DNA of 31,737 nt from Labilithrix sp. (lineage in GTDB: Bacteria; Myxococcota; Polyangia; Polyangiales; Polyangiaceae). Positions within the stretch are counted from its first letter, which is position 1. Each line of letters opens with the position of its first letter. Below are positions 24,943 through 31,737 of this stretch, in pieces. The notes beneath the pieces were generated by a model that saw nothing but the letters and a program-made list of their open reading frames with translations, was not told the DNA's origin and ran no database searches. The position numbers were made by a program, and so were the translations under genes. The stretch lies in contig JAQBQL010000048.1 of NCBI GenBank assembly GCA_028287035.1, positions 1-31,737 of the forward strand, read 5' to 3'.

Positions 24943-26126
24943 GGACACGCGTGCGATCCGGGCTGGTGCTCGTCGGGCTCTCGATCCTCTCGTTTGCGTG
25001 CGAAGGAAAGCCTGCGACGAGCCCGGAGGCCGTCGCGCCGGCGCCAGTCTCCGTCGCCGCTCCCTCGTCAGAGCGCGCGGCCCCGAGCGCTCCTGCGGCG
25101 GCCACCCCGGCGCCTTTCCAGGCGTCGCCCGCATCGAACGGCGACGCGCTCCCGCCGCCGAGACCGACGACGATCCCGCTCGCGGTGACCGGCGACGAGA
25201 AGCTCGATGCGCTCCTCGCCGCGGGCGACAAGGCCTGCGAGGAAGGCGACCTCGGCAAGGCCGCTGCTGCGTACAAGTCGGCGATGACCCAGGCGCCGAA
25301 GCGGGCCGCTCCGATCGTCGGCGCCGCGCGGGTGCGTGCGAGCAAGGCGAGCCCGAGCCTCGGCTTTGCGGCTGCCGAGAAGAGCCCCGAGGTGCTCGCG
25401 GCGGTCCGCGACCTGAAGCGCGCCGTCGACCTCGAGCCCGCCTTCGGTCCCGCGCAGACCGAGCTCGGTCGCGCCTACCTTCTCCTCGGGGACGCGCCGA
25501 ACGCCGAGGCGTCGCTCCGGCGCGGCGCGAGCATCCTCGCCGGTGACGCCGAGGCGCACTCCGCGCTCGGCGTGGCGCTGCTCGCGACCGGCAAGACCGA
25601 GGAGGCGCTCGCCGAGCTCACGCGCGCGCGCGACATCGACCCGGGCAGCGCGGCGCGCCGCGGCAACCTCGGCACCGTGCTCTTCATGCGCGGCAAGGTC
25701 GCGGAGGCGATTCGCGAGTACGAGATCGAGGTGCGCCTCGTCCCGGACGACCCGCGCGCGCACTCCGATCTCGGCACGGCGCTCCTCGCGCAGAACGACT
25801 TCACGCGCGCGGTCCCCGAGCTGCGGCACGCCATCGCCATCGATCCGAAGCGCGCCACGTTCCACTCGAACCTCGGATACGCGCTGCAGCTCTCGGGCAA
25901 GCTGACCGACGCCGTCGCGGAGTATCGTGAGGCCATCAAGCTCGATCCCAGGCTGGCGAGCGCATGGATCAACCTCGCGACTGCGCTCGCCCGTGACCCG
26001 AAGGGACGGGCCGAGGCGCGTCAGGCACTCAAGACTGCAGCGGCTCTCGACGCGTCGGACCCTCGCGTGAAGGCGAACCTCGAAGAGCTCGATGCGCTCG
26101 AGAAGAGCAGCCCGCAAAAGCCCTGA
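24939..26126 (+). CDS. TPR-repeat lipoprotein
   Basis: A 395-residue protein with an export signal ending in a lipobox-like LSFAC, an Ala/Pro/Ser-rich low-complexity linker to about residue 80, and then seven or so tetratricopeptide units. Recognisable ones include [75 protein letters not shown] and [23 protein letters not shown]. The domain is a protein-binding scaffold, presumably on the periplasmic side. Its ATG overlaps the HEPN-like gene's stop, placing it in the spoVR operon. The last 167 bases before the cold-shock gene have only a hairpin and a promoter candidate. Confidence 0.82.
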   Translation: MRTRVRSGLVLVGLSILSFACEGKPATSPEAVAPAPVSVAAPSSERAAPSAPAAATPAPFQASPASNGDALPPPRPTTIPLAVTGDEKLDALLAAGDKACEEGDLGKAAAAYKSAMTQAPKRAAPIVGAARVRASKASPSLGFAAAEKSPEVLAAVRDLKRAVDLEPAFGPAQTELGRAYLLLGDAPNAEASLRRGASILAGDAEAHSALGVALLATGKTEEALAELTRARDIDPGSAARRGNLGTVLFMRGKVAEAIREYEIEVRLVPDDPRAHSDLGTALLAQNDFTRAVPELRHAIAIDPKRATFHSNLGYALQLSGKLTDAVAEYREAIKLDPRLASAWINLATALARDPKGRAEARQALKTAAALDASDPRVKANLEELDALEKSSPQKP

Positions 26127-26169
26127 AATCCCAGGTGATCGAGGGCACCGCGTGGATTATGCAAGGATG

Positions 26170-26187
26170 TTCGGGACGTTGCCCGAA
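26170..26187. other. Inverted repeat upstream of cold-shock gene
   Basis: TTCGGG and CCCGAA are perfect complements around the 6-base loop ACGTTG. It lies 43 bases after the TPR gene stop, without a T-run. It could be a weak terminator or a regulatory site. Confidence 0.25.
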
Positions 26188-26215
26188 TGGCCACGATTTG
26201 CGTGCAGGATCCACG

Positions 26216-26245
26216 TTGACGGCCCGGCCGGACCGCGCGTACCGT
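26216..26245 (+). promoter_or_regulatory. Candidate sigma-70 promoter of the cold-shock gene
   Basis: TTGACG (26216-26221) matches 5 of 6 consensus -35 bases. TACCGT (26240-26245) matches 3 of 6 -10 bases after an 18-base spacer. The leader to the ATG would be about 40 bases. The weak -10 leaves this uncertain. Confidence 0.3.
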
Positions 26246-26293
26246 ACGGCCCAGCTTGGGTATCACTCGTATCACGCAGTAGCGGAGGCTCGG

Positions 26294-26512
26294 ATGGCAT
26301 TGGGCAAGGTGAAGTGGTTCAACGACGAGAAGGGGTGGGGCTTCATCAAGCAGGACAACGGTGCCGACGTGTTCGTGCACTACTCCCAGATCTCCGGTGA
26401 CGGCCGCCGCCGCCTGTTCGAGGACGAGACCGTCGAGTTCGAGATCAAGGAAGGTCCGAAGGGGCTCCAGGCCATCAACGTCGTCCGCCAGGACGGCGCG
26501 CCCGCCTCCTGA
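26294..26512 (+). CDS. Cold-shock protein (CspA family)
   Basis: A 72-residue single-stranded nucleic acid chaperone with one OB fold. [15 protein letters not shown] carries RNP1 (KGWGFI) and [10 protein letters not shown] carries RNP2 (VFVHY); both aromatic sets are intact. [14 protein letters not shown] is the last strand pair. An SD GGAGG lies 5 bases upstream of the ATG at 26294, which decides the start against longer in-frame reading. Function is to melt RNA structure in the cytoplasm; whether it is cold-induced cannot be told. It stands alone as a transcription unit between TPR lipoprotein and esterase genes. Confidence 0.95.
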   Translation: MALGKVKWFNDEKGWGFIKQDNGADVFVHYSQISGDGRRRLFEDETVEFEIKEGPKGLQAINVVRQDGAPAS

Positions 26513-26534
26513 CCCGCCGCTCACGCTGAGCACG

Positions 26535-26574
26535 AAGCGCTCGCACCCGGAAGGGCGCGGGCGTTTCGCTTTTT
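26535..26574 (+). terminator. Rho-independent terminator after cold-shock gene
   Basis: AAGCG pairs with CGCTT, with an inner CCCG-CGGG helix and an internal bulge, followed by TTTTT. It ends 19 bases before the esterase gene's GTG. Confidence 0.6.
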
Positions 26575-26593
26575 GTCTGCTATCCCGGGCGGC

Positions 26594-28390
26594 GTGCGGC
26601 GCGCTCTCTCCTGCCTTGCGGGCTGTCTCGTGGTCGTCGGTGGTCTCGCGTTTGCGGGCGCGGCGTGCTCGACGAGCGACGGCTCCGCCCCGAGCACCGA
26701 TGCGGGGTCGGCCGAACGCGACGCCGTGGGGAGCGACGGCGGCGGCGAGGCCGAGGACGGCAGCGCGGTCACGAGCCGGCTCGAAGCGCCGCCGCCGCTC
26801 ACCGTCGACGAGGAGAGTGACGCCGCGCTCGTCCCGATCGCGCAGGGCATCGACCACTTCGACGCCGCGGATCTCCCGCCCGGCGCGCACCTCGACGCGA
26901 AGACCGGGACCGTCACGTTCCATCCCGACTTCACCCAGAGCGGCAGTTACGACATCGCGCTGACCGGCCGCGCGCTGCCCCCGCACGCCGCGTTCGAGAA
27001 GACGGTGCACCTCGCGCTCACCGTCCGGCCCTCGATCACGCCGATCGCGCCGGTCATCGTCGCGCAGACCGAGGGCAGCGGCTTCACGCGTCTCACGGTT
27101 CGGCAGGTCACCGACGCCTTCCTCGACTCGCCGGGGTACGCGGGGAGAACGTTCGACGCGATCGTCGTGGTGCCGAAGCTCGCGGCCGGGACGAGGGCGC
27201 CCGTCATCGTCTCGCTCCACGGGTTCGGCGGCGCGCCGGACCCGAACGCCGGGAGCACGACGACCTTCCGCATCGAGCCGCACGATCCGTACGAGACGTA
27301 CTGGTGGGGCTACTCGGACGCGCTGCCCGGCGCCCCTCCGGCCGGTCACGCGCCGCCCTACACGATGCGCCGGGTGCTTCATCTGGTCGACTGGTTGCTC
27401 CGCGCCTACCCGGCCGCCGACCCGGACCGCGTCTTCGCGTCGGGCGCGTCGATGGGCGGCGCAGGCGCGCTCACGATGGGCCTCCTCCACGCGCGGCACT
27501 TCGCGGGCGTCGACGCCACGATCGCGCAGGCCATCCCGCGCAACCATCGTCCGTCACGCATCGCGCAGCTGACCGCGCTGTGGGGATCGCCCGCGGCGAA
27601 CCTCGACGGGATGTGGGACGTGGGGGACGTCACGCGCGTGCTCCGCGACGTGCCCGAGGCGCGCGAGCAGCTCGTCTTCACGAAGCACGGCAAGGACGAC
27701 CCCACCATCCACTTCGGCGCGGTGGTCACGAGGAGCGCGCTCACCGGGAAGACGTTCTACGAGTCGCTCGAGGAAGAGCGCATCGGTCACCTCTCGATAT
27801 GGGACGAGGGTGCGCACGGTCCCGCCGATCCGGTCCTCGGCGACCACTGGTGGGATGCGAGCTGGAGCCGCGTCACCGACGGCAAGAGCCGCCTCGGTCG
27901 GCGCACCGCGTTCCCGGCCTTTTCCCGGTCGAGCGCGAACGGAAACCCCGGCGATGGCAGCGGCAACGGCAAGGTGCCGTTCGAGATCGAGACCGGCTAC
28001 AGCGCGAACGTCGACGTCCCGGGTGACACGGGCTGGTCGGGGGACATCGCGGGCGCGCTGAACCGGTTCCTGCGCTGGGACGCGACCGCGATCACCGACG
28101 AGCGCGACTCGTTCGCGATGCCCCTCTTCGTCGTCACGTCGCCCGGCACCGCGCCGCCGCGGGACGGCTACCCGACGAAGGGCGACCTCTACGCCGGGAC
28201 GCCTCCCATCACCGTCGACGTGACGATCCGGCGCGCTCAGCGCTTCCGCCCGCACGCCGGAGAGGCCGTGCACTGGGCGTTCGGTGGGCTGGCCGGCGAC
28301 GTCGCCGCCTCGCCGGACGGCAGCGTGACCGTGCCCGCGCTACCGCTCACCACCACCGCGACCGTGCTCTCGCTCGCGGCGCGCCGCTGA
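26594..28390 (+). CDS. Secreted alpha/beta-hydrolase (esterase-like) lipoprotein
   Basis: A 598-residue protein with an N-terminal signal ending in AGAAC, probably lipidated, and an acidic Ser/Asp/Gly linker (DAGSAERDAVGSDGGG). The next region, LPPGAHLDAKTGTVTFHPDFTQSGSYDIALTG, is typical of a putative Ig (He_PIG-like) domain. The hydrolase domain has VIVSLHGFGGAPDPN as oxyanion segment and nucleophile Ser286 in GASMGGAG. It resembles LpqC-type and feruloyl-esterase-like serine esterases. A long C-terminal beta-rich tail follows. The acid and His of the triad are not firmly assigned (GHLSIWDEGAHG and HWW are candidates). GTG at 26594 was preferred to TTG 26573, which lies in the terminator T-run. 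It converges with the metallophosphoesterase gene. Confidence 0.75.
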   Translation: MRRALSCLAGCLVVVGGLAFAGAACSTSDGSAPSTDAGSAERDAVGSDGGGEAEDGSAVTSRLEAPPPLTVDEESDAALVPIAQGIDHFDAADLPPGAHLDAKTGTVTFHPDFTQSGSYDIALTGRALPPHAAFEKTVHLALTVRPSITPIAPVIVAQTEGSGFTRLTVRQVTDAFLDSPGYAGRTFDAIVVVPKLAAGTRAPVIVSLHGFGGAPDPNAGSTTTFRIEPHDPYETYWWGYSDALPGAPPAGHAPPYTMRRVLHLVDWLLRAYPAADPDRVFASGASMGGAGALTMGLLHARHFAGVDATIAQAIPRNHRPSRIAQLTALWGSPAANLDGMWDVGDVTRVLRDVPEAREQLVFTKHGKDDPTIHFGAVVTRSALTGKTFYESLEEERIGHLSIWDEGAHGPADPVLGDHWWDASWSRVTDGKSRLGRRTAFPAFSRSSANGNPGDGSGNGKVPFEIETGYSANVDVPGDTGWSGDIAGALNRFLRWDATAITDERDSFAMPLFVVTSPGTAPPRDGYPTKGDLYAGTPPITVDVTIRRAQRFRPHAGEAVHWAFGGLAGDVAASPDGSVTVPALPLTTTATVLSLAARR

Positions 28391-28392
28391 GA

Positions 28393-29301
28393 TCAGGCAG
28401 CGACGAGCGGGACGCCTTCGACGTGGAACGTGTCGGTCCCGGGGTCGAAGACGTGCGCCTCGATGGTGCCGAGCGCGCCCGCGTCATCGAACTCGTACAG
28501 GTTGAAGCCGGCCATCTTGTGCTCGCCCTCGTGGTGCAGCGACGCGCTGGTCGCGCCCACCGACATCATGTTGCCGACCGGCGTCTGCCGGCGCACGTGG
28601 AGGTGACCGTGGAGCACGAGGCCGCGTGACAGGCCGGCGAGCTCCTTCGTGAGCTGCCGCGCGTCCCACAGGCCCTCGATGACGGTCTTCGCGCGCGACG
28701 GCGGGTTGTGGATGGGATGGTGGAGGAGCACCACCGGCGTACGCGATTGCACCTCCGGGCTCGCGAGGATCCGGCCCAGCGCGCTCAGCTGCGCCTGACC
28801 GAGATGGCCCGAGGCCATGAGCGGCGGCCGCGGCACCGCGCTCGACAATCCGATGATCGCGACCGGGCCACGCAGCTTCACGAACGGAAAGCGCCCCAGC
28901 GGCAGCGACGCCGCGAGATGCGGCAGATCGCTCGTGACGTAGTCCGCGAAGTACGTCGTGAAGCGCTGGTCCCGCATCGCGCCGCGCGTGTAGAGATCGT
29001 GGTTGCCGGGGACCGCCGAGACCTGATCGGGTCTCATGCCGAGGTCGTTCTCGATCAGCTCGCGCACCGCGGCGAACTCCTGCTCGAGGGCGAGGTTCGT
29101 GAGGTCGCCGGTGACGCACACGTGGTCGACGCCGGCGCGCTTGATCTCGCGGGCGACCGCGCGCACGTGGGTCAGCCGGTGCTTGTGCGAGCGCTTCACC
29201 TTGAGGTTCACCCAGCCGGTGAAGCGCTTGTTGAGGAAGCGCGACGGCGGGACACCGTCGAGCGCGAGGACGTGGAGATCGGACAGGTGCGCGATGCGCA
29301 T
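28393..29301 (-). CDS. Calcineurin-like metallophosphoesterase
   Basis: A 302-residue protein with all five motifs of the dimetal phosphoesterase fold: SDLH with Asp8 and His10, GDL with Asp66, GNHD at 99-102, the His pair of LLHHP, and GHLH. It has no signal peptide and is likely cytosolic, hydrolysing phosphomonoesters, phosphodiesters or nucleotides; resemblance to the CpdA/Icc-type cAMP phosphodiesterase group is possible. The ATG at 29299-29301 starts directly at the first motif. It is read 17 bases after the FGE-like gene and so probably belongs to the pdhC transcript. It converges with the esterase gene, with only 2 bases between the stops. Confidence 0.9.
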   Translation of the reverse strand: MRIAHLSDLHVLALDGVPPSRFLNKRFTGWVNLKVKRSHKHRLTHVRAVAREIKRAGVDHVCVTGDLTNLALEQEFAAVRELIENDLGMRPDQVSAVPGNHDLYTRGAMRDQRFTTYFADYVTSDLPHLAASLPLGRFPFVKLRGPVAIIGLSSAVPRPPLMASGHLGQAQLSALGRILASPEVQSRTPVVLLHHPIHNPPSRAKTVIEGLWDARQLTKELAGLSRGLVLHGHLHVRRQTPVGNMMSVGATSASLHHEGEHKMAGFNLYEFDDAGALGTIEAHVFDPGTDTFHVEGVPLVAA

Positions 29302-29318
29302 GAAGCAAGCCTACCGCG

Positions 29319-30317
29319 TCACGCGCCGTCTTTGACGTCGTACGCGCAGCGGAAGCCGATGAACCGCGTGGGGTAGGGCCAGGCGACGCGCGCCGCGGTG
29401 CGGAGCCAGTGCGGGGCGTCGAGGTACGATCCGCCGCGGATGACGTGTCCGTAGGGCCCGAACGAGGCGCCCTTCGGCCCCGTCACCGCGCCGCGGCCGT
29501 AGCCGTAGCCGTCCTCGTCCCGGTCGTAGAAGTCGGCGACCCATTCCGCCGCATTGCCGGCCATGTCGAGGAGACCGCTCGGGGTGGCTCCGTCGGGGAA
29601 GCTGCCGATCGGCGCGAGGCCCTCGAACCCGTCGCTTGCGTCGGTGGGCGCGTCGCTGCGACCGTCGAGCGGTCCTGTGACCTTCGATCCGTGGTTGGCG
29701 AGGTGACCGTTGTACGTCTCGCCCCACGGGAAGAGGTGACCGGCGCGCCCGCGGGCCGCCATCTCCCACTCCGCCTCGGTGGGCAGGCGGCCGCCGGCCC
29801 ACGCGCAGTACTGGGCGGCGTCCTCCCAGCGCACGTGCGTCACCGGGTATTCGGGATTGTCGTAGCGGCGGTCGCCGCTCGGGTACGACGCCGGCGCGCA
29901 GCCGCCCGCGACGACGCACCTCGCGTAGCGGCGCACCGGGACCTCGGTGCGATCGAGATCGAATGCGGCGAGCGTCACCTCGTGGGCGTAGCCCTCGGCG
30001 CGGATCCACTGCGCGACACTCGCGCCGTCGGAGCAGCTCGCGCCCTCGGGCTCGCGCTCGCACAGCTTGATGGCGCGGACCATCTCGCTCGGCGTCGAGC
30101 CCATGACGAAGGAGCCGCCCGGGATGCGCACGCGGCGCTCGAGGGGAGGGCGGAGCACGACGATGGCGCCGGCGCTGGCGCGCGCCGCCGGCGGATCGAG
30201 CCCGAGCCAGAACGACGGGATCCGCTGCGGGGCCCGCGCGGCTCGTGCGTCGGCCCACCCCGGAAGGACTCCGGAAGCGAGCGCGAGGCCGGCCAGCGCG
30301 AGCGCCCAGCCGCCCAT
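29319..30317 (-). CDS. FGE-sulfatase (SUMF1) fold protein, non-catalytic
   Basis: A 332-residue protein with an N-terminal hydrophobic signal (WALALAGLALASGVLPGWA), probably exported. From VRIPGGSFVMGS it follows the formylglycine-generating-enzyme fold: YPVTHVRWEDAAQYCAWAGGRLPTEAEWEMAARG (a landmark region), GLLDMAGNAAEWVADFYDRD, RGGSY and FIGFRC. The paired active-site Cys of true FGE, expected just after RGGSY, are not there (LDAPHWLRTAAR instead), so it is unlikely to make formylglycine. Related domains act as binding modules. Its ATG overlaps the E2 stop as TGATG, so translation is coupled, which is surprising for an exported protein behind a cytosolic enzyme. It is followed by the metallophosphoesterase gene. 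Confidence 0.85.
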   Translation of the reverse strand: MGGWALALAGLALASGVLPGWADARAARAPQRIPSFWLGLDPPAARASAGAIVVLRPPLERRVRIPGGSFVMGSTPSEMVRAIKLCEREPEGASCSDGASVAQWIRAEGYAHEVTLAAFDLDRTEVPVRRYARCVVAGGCAPASYPSGDRRYDNPEYPVTHVRWEDAAQYCAWAGGRLPTEAEWEMAARGRAGHLFPWGETYNGHLANHGSKVTGPLDGRSDAPTDASDGFEGLAPIGSFPDGATPSGLLDMAGNAAEWVADFYDRDEDGYGYGRGAVTGPKGASFGPYGHVIRGGSYLDAPHWLRTAARVAWPYPTRFIGFRCAYDVKDGA

Positions 30318-31737
30318 CAGCCGCTCAGGATGCGCATCGGGTGCTCGAGGAGCGAGCGGAGCTCGGCGAGGAACGCCGCGCCGACCGCGCCGTCGACCAC
30401 GCGGTGATCGCAGGAGAGCGTCATCGCCATCTTCTTGCCGGCGACGACCTGCCCGTCGCGCACGACCGGCTCGTCCCGCGCGGCGCCGACCGCGAGGATC
30501 GCGCCCTCCGGCGGGTTGATGACCGCGGCGAACTCGTCGATGCCGAACATGCCGAGGTTGGAGATCGAGAAGGTGCCGTCGCTCATCTCCTCGGGCTTCA
30601 GCTTCTTGATGCGGGCGCGAGCCGCCAGATCGCGGACCTCGCGCGCGATGGCGACGACGCTCTTCTGGTCGGCGTTGCGGACGACGGGCGTGACGAGCCC
30701 GTCGGGGATCGCGACCGCCACCGAGATGTCGATGCGGGTGTGGACGAGGATGGCCTCGGCCGTGAACTGCGCATTGCACTCGGGGACGCGCTGCAGCGCG
30801 CCGGCGACCGCCTTGATGAGGAGATCGTTGATGCTGATCTTCTCGGGCTTGGCGGGCTCTACGCCGGGCTTCGCCTTCGGCGCCGCGGCCGCGAGCTCGG
30901 CATTGATGCGCTCGCGCATCGCGCTCAGCTCCTCCGCATCGACGTCGATCGTCAGATAGAAGTGCGGCACCGTCTGCTTCGACTGCGTGAGGCGCCGCGC
31001 GATGGTCTTCCGCATCGGCGAGAGCTTCCGCACCTCGGGCGCGGCGAGGTCGAGGCCGCCGGGCGCCTTCGCGAGCGCGTCGGCGCGGTTCGGTGATGCG
31101 GCCGCCTCGCTCTTCGGCTCGCCACGCGCGAGCTTCTCGAGGTCTCCGGGGACGATCCGACCGTGCTCACCCGAGCCCGACGCGCTCGCGAGGTCGATGC
31201 CGCGCTCGCGCGCGACCTTGCGTACGTAGGGCGAGGCGAGGACGCGCTCGCTCGGCTTTCCGCCGGCGTCGCTCGGCGGCGGCCCCGCGTCGCGCTCGGT
31301 GCGCGAGAGAAGACTGCCCTTGTCGACCGGAGCGGCGGGCTTGGCCGGCTCCTTCTTCGCGGGCGCCTTTTCTTCCTTCTTGTCGTCCGCGGGCTCTTTC
31401 TTGTCGTCGGCGGTCGGCGCGTCTTCCGTCTTGGCGGGCTTTTCTTCCTTCTTTTCGGGCTCCGGCGCGTCCTTCTTCGGAGCGGGCGCGTCGCCGCCGC
31501 CCGCCTTCGCGACGAGCGCGGAGACGTCCTCGCCCTTCTCTCCGAGGACGGCCACGGCCTGACCGAGCTTCACCGTCGCGCCGGGCTCGACGAGGAGCTT
31601 CAGGATCGTGCCCTTGTCGAAGGCGCGGAACTCCATCGTCGCCTTGTCGGTCTCGACCTCCGCGAGGAGATCGTCGACCTCGACGCTGTCGCCCTCCTTC
31701 TTGTGCCAGGTCGCGAGGACGCACTCTTCCATCGTGG
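30317..31737 (-). CDS. pdhC: Dihydrolipoamide acetyltransferase, E2 of pyruvate dehydrogenase complex (5' partial)
   Basis: Transfers the acetyl group to CoA in the pyruvate dehydrogenase complex. The coding sequence runs off the window's right edge; only the first few residues of the lipoyl domain are missing, since the visible part begins at TMEECVLATW. The lipoyl-lysine sits in ETDKATMEF, about 30 residues in. A charged Lys/Glu/Ala/Pro linker follows, then the E3/E1-binding domain (ASPYVRKVARERGIDLASASG...HGRIVPGDLEKL as landmarks). The catalytic domain has SxDHRV in SCDHRVVDGAVG near the end, with the catalytic His and Asp. Branched-chain or 2-oxoglutarate specificity cannot be excluded, but the single lipoyl domain and sequence fit PDH E2. 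The lipA gene in this window makes its cofactor. Confidence 0.9.
   Translation of the reverse strand, partial: TMEECVLATWHKKEGDSVEVDDLLAEVETDKATMEFRAFDKGTILKLLVEPGATVKLGQAVAVLGEKGEDVSALVAKAGGGDAPAPKKDAPEPEKKEEKPAKTEDAPTADDKKEPADDKKEEKAPAKKEPAKPAAPVDKGSLLSRTERDAGPPPSDAGGKPSERVLASPYVRKVARERGIDLASASGSGEHGRIVPGDLEKLARGEPKSEAAASPNRADALAKAPGGLDLAAPEVRKLSPMRKTIARRLTQSKQTVPHFYLTIDVDAEELSAMRERINAELAAAAPKAKPGVEPAKPEKISINDLLIKAVAGALQRVPECNAQFTAEAILVHTRIDISVAVAIPDGLVTPVVRNADQKSVVAIAREVRDLAARARIKKLKPEEMSDGTFSISNLGMFGIDEFAAVINPPEGAILAVGAARDEPVVRDGQVVAGKKMAMTLSCDHRVVDGAVGAAFLAELRSLLEHPMRILSG

Noticed and set aside
31360..31480. Tandem repeat in the E2 linker
   Set aside because: It is an irregular Lys/Glu/Ala/Pro hinge as in other E2 proteins, not a true repeat array.

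Overview
The window looks like an ordinary chromosomal stretch of a high-GC, Gram-negative bacterium, most likely a myxobacterium-like member of the Myxococcota. This is inferred from the strong G/C bias at third codon positions, the many lipoproteins with Asp/Ser/Ala/Pro/Gly-rich linkers, an Omp85-like outer-membrane barrel, TPR lipoproteins and the DUF444/SpoVR pair. No rRNA, tRNA, CRISPR array, insertion sequence, integrase or phage gene was seen. Gene density is very high: 32 protein genes, two of them cut by the window edges, with no gene-free stretch longer than about 170 bases. Many genes overlap at stop/start (GTGA, ATGA, TGATG and one CTGA junction), which suggests translational coupling.

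Layout. 1-4846: end of a secreted endonuclease/exonuclease/phosphatase-fold protein, a VOC (glyoxalase-fold) protein, an Omp85-like barrel, a DHH phosphoesterase and a glycerophosphodiester phosphodiesterase that seems to start at CTG. 4850-9006: a LolA/LolB-like lipoprotein, an SmtB-type ArsR metal sensor, a divergent Rsm22/METTL17-like protein with a four-Cys Fe-S signature, thiE, and a thiE-coupled membrane-anchored protein. 9017-13873: holB, a four-helix membrane protein, a propeller-like lipoprotein, and a minus-strand operon of TPR lipoprotein, small helical protein and mtnA. 13901-16719: 3-hydroxybutyryl-CoA dehydrogenase, enoyl-CoA hydratase and lipoyl synthase. 16847-20117: a subtilisin-family protease fused to a multi-helix membrane domain, then a convergent DHA2 drug exporter. 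20172-26512: DUF444 protein, a lipoprotein with a degenerate metallopeptidase-like motif, an antisense Cys-rich lipoprotein, SpoVR, a HEPN-like protein, a TPR lipoprotein and a cold-shock protein. 26594-31737: an esterase-like lipoprotein, a metallophosphoesterase, an FGE-fold protein lacking the catalytic cysteines, and the pyruvate dehydrogenase E2 subunit running off the end.

How the genes fit together. Lipoyl synthase makes the cofactor that E2 carries. The dehydrogenase and hydratase catalyse consecutive steps on short-chain acyl-CoA thioesters. DUF444 and SpoVR are known partners of the PrkA kinase, which is not in the window. There is no convincing large novel system. The best leads are the protease/membrane fusion, the metal-sensor/Rsm22 divergent pair with a palindromic operator candidate, the DUF444-SpoVR neighbourhood with unusual insertions, and the E2-coupled pseudo-FGE protein.
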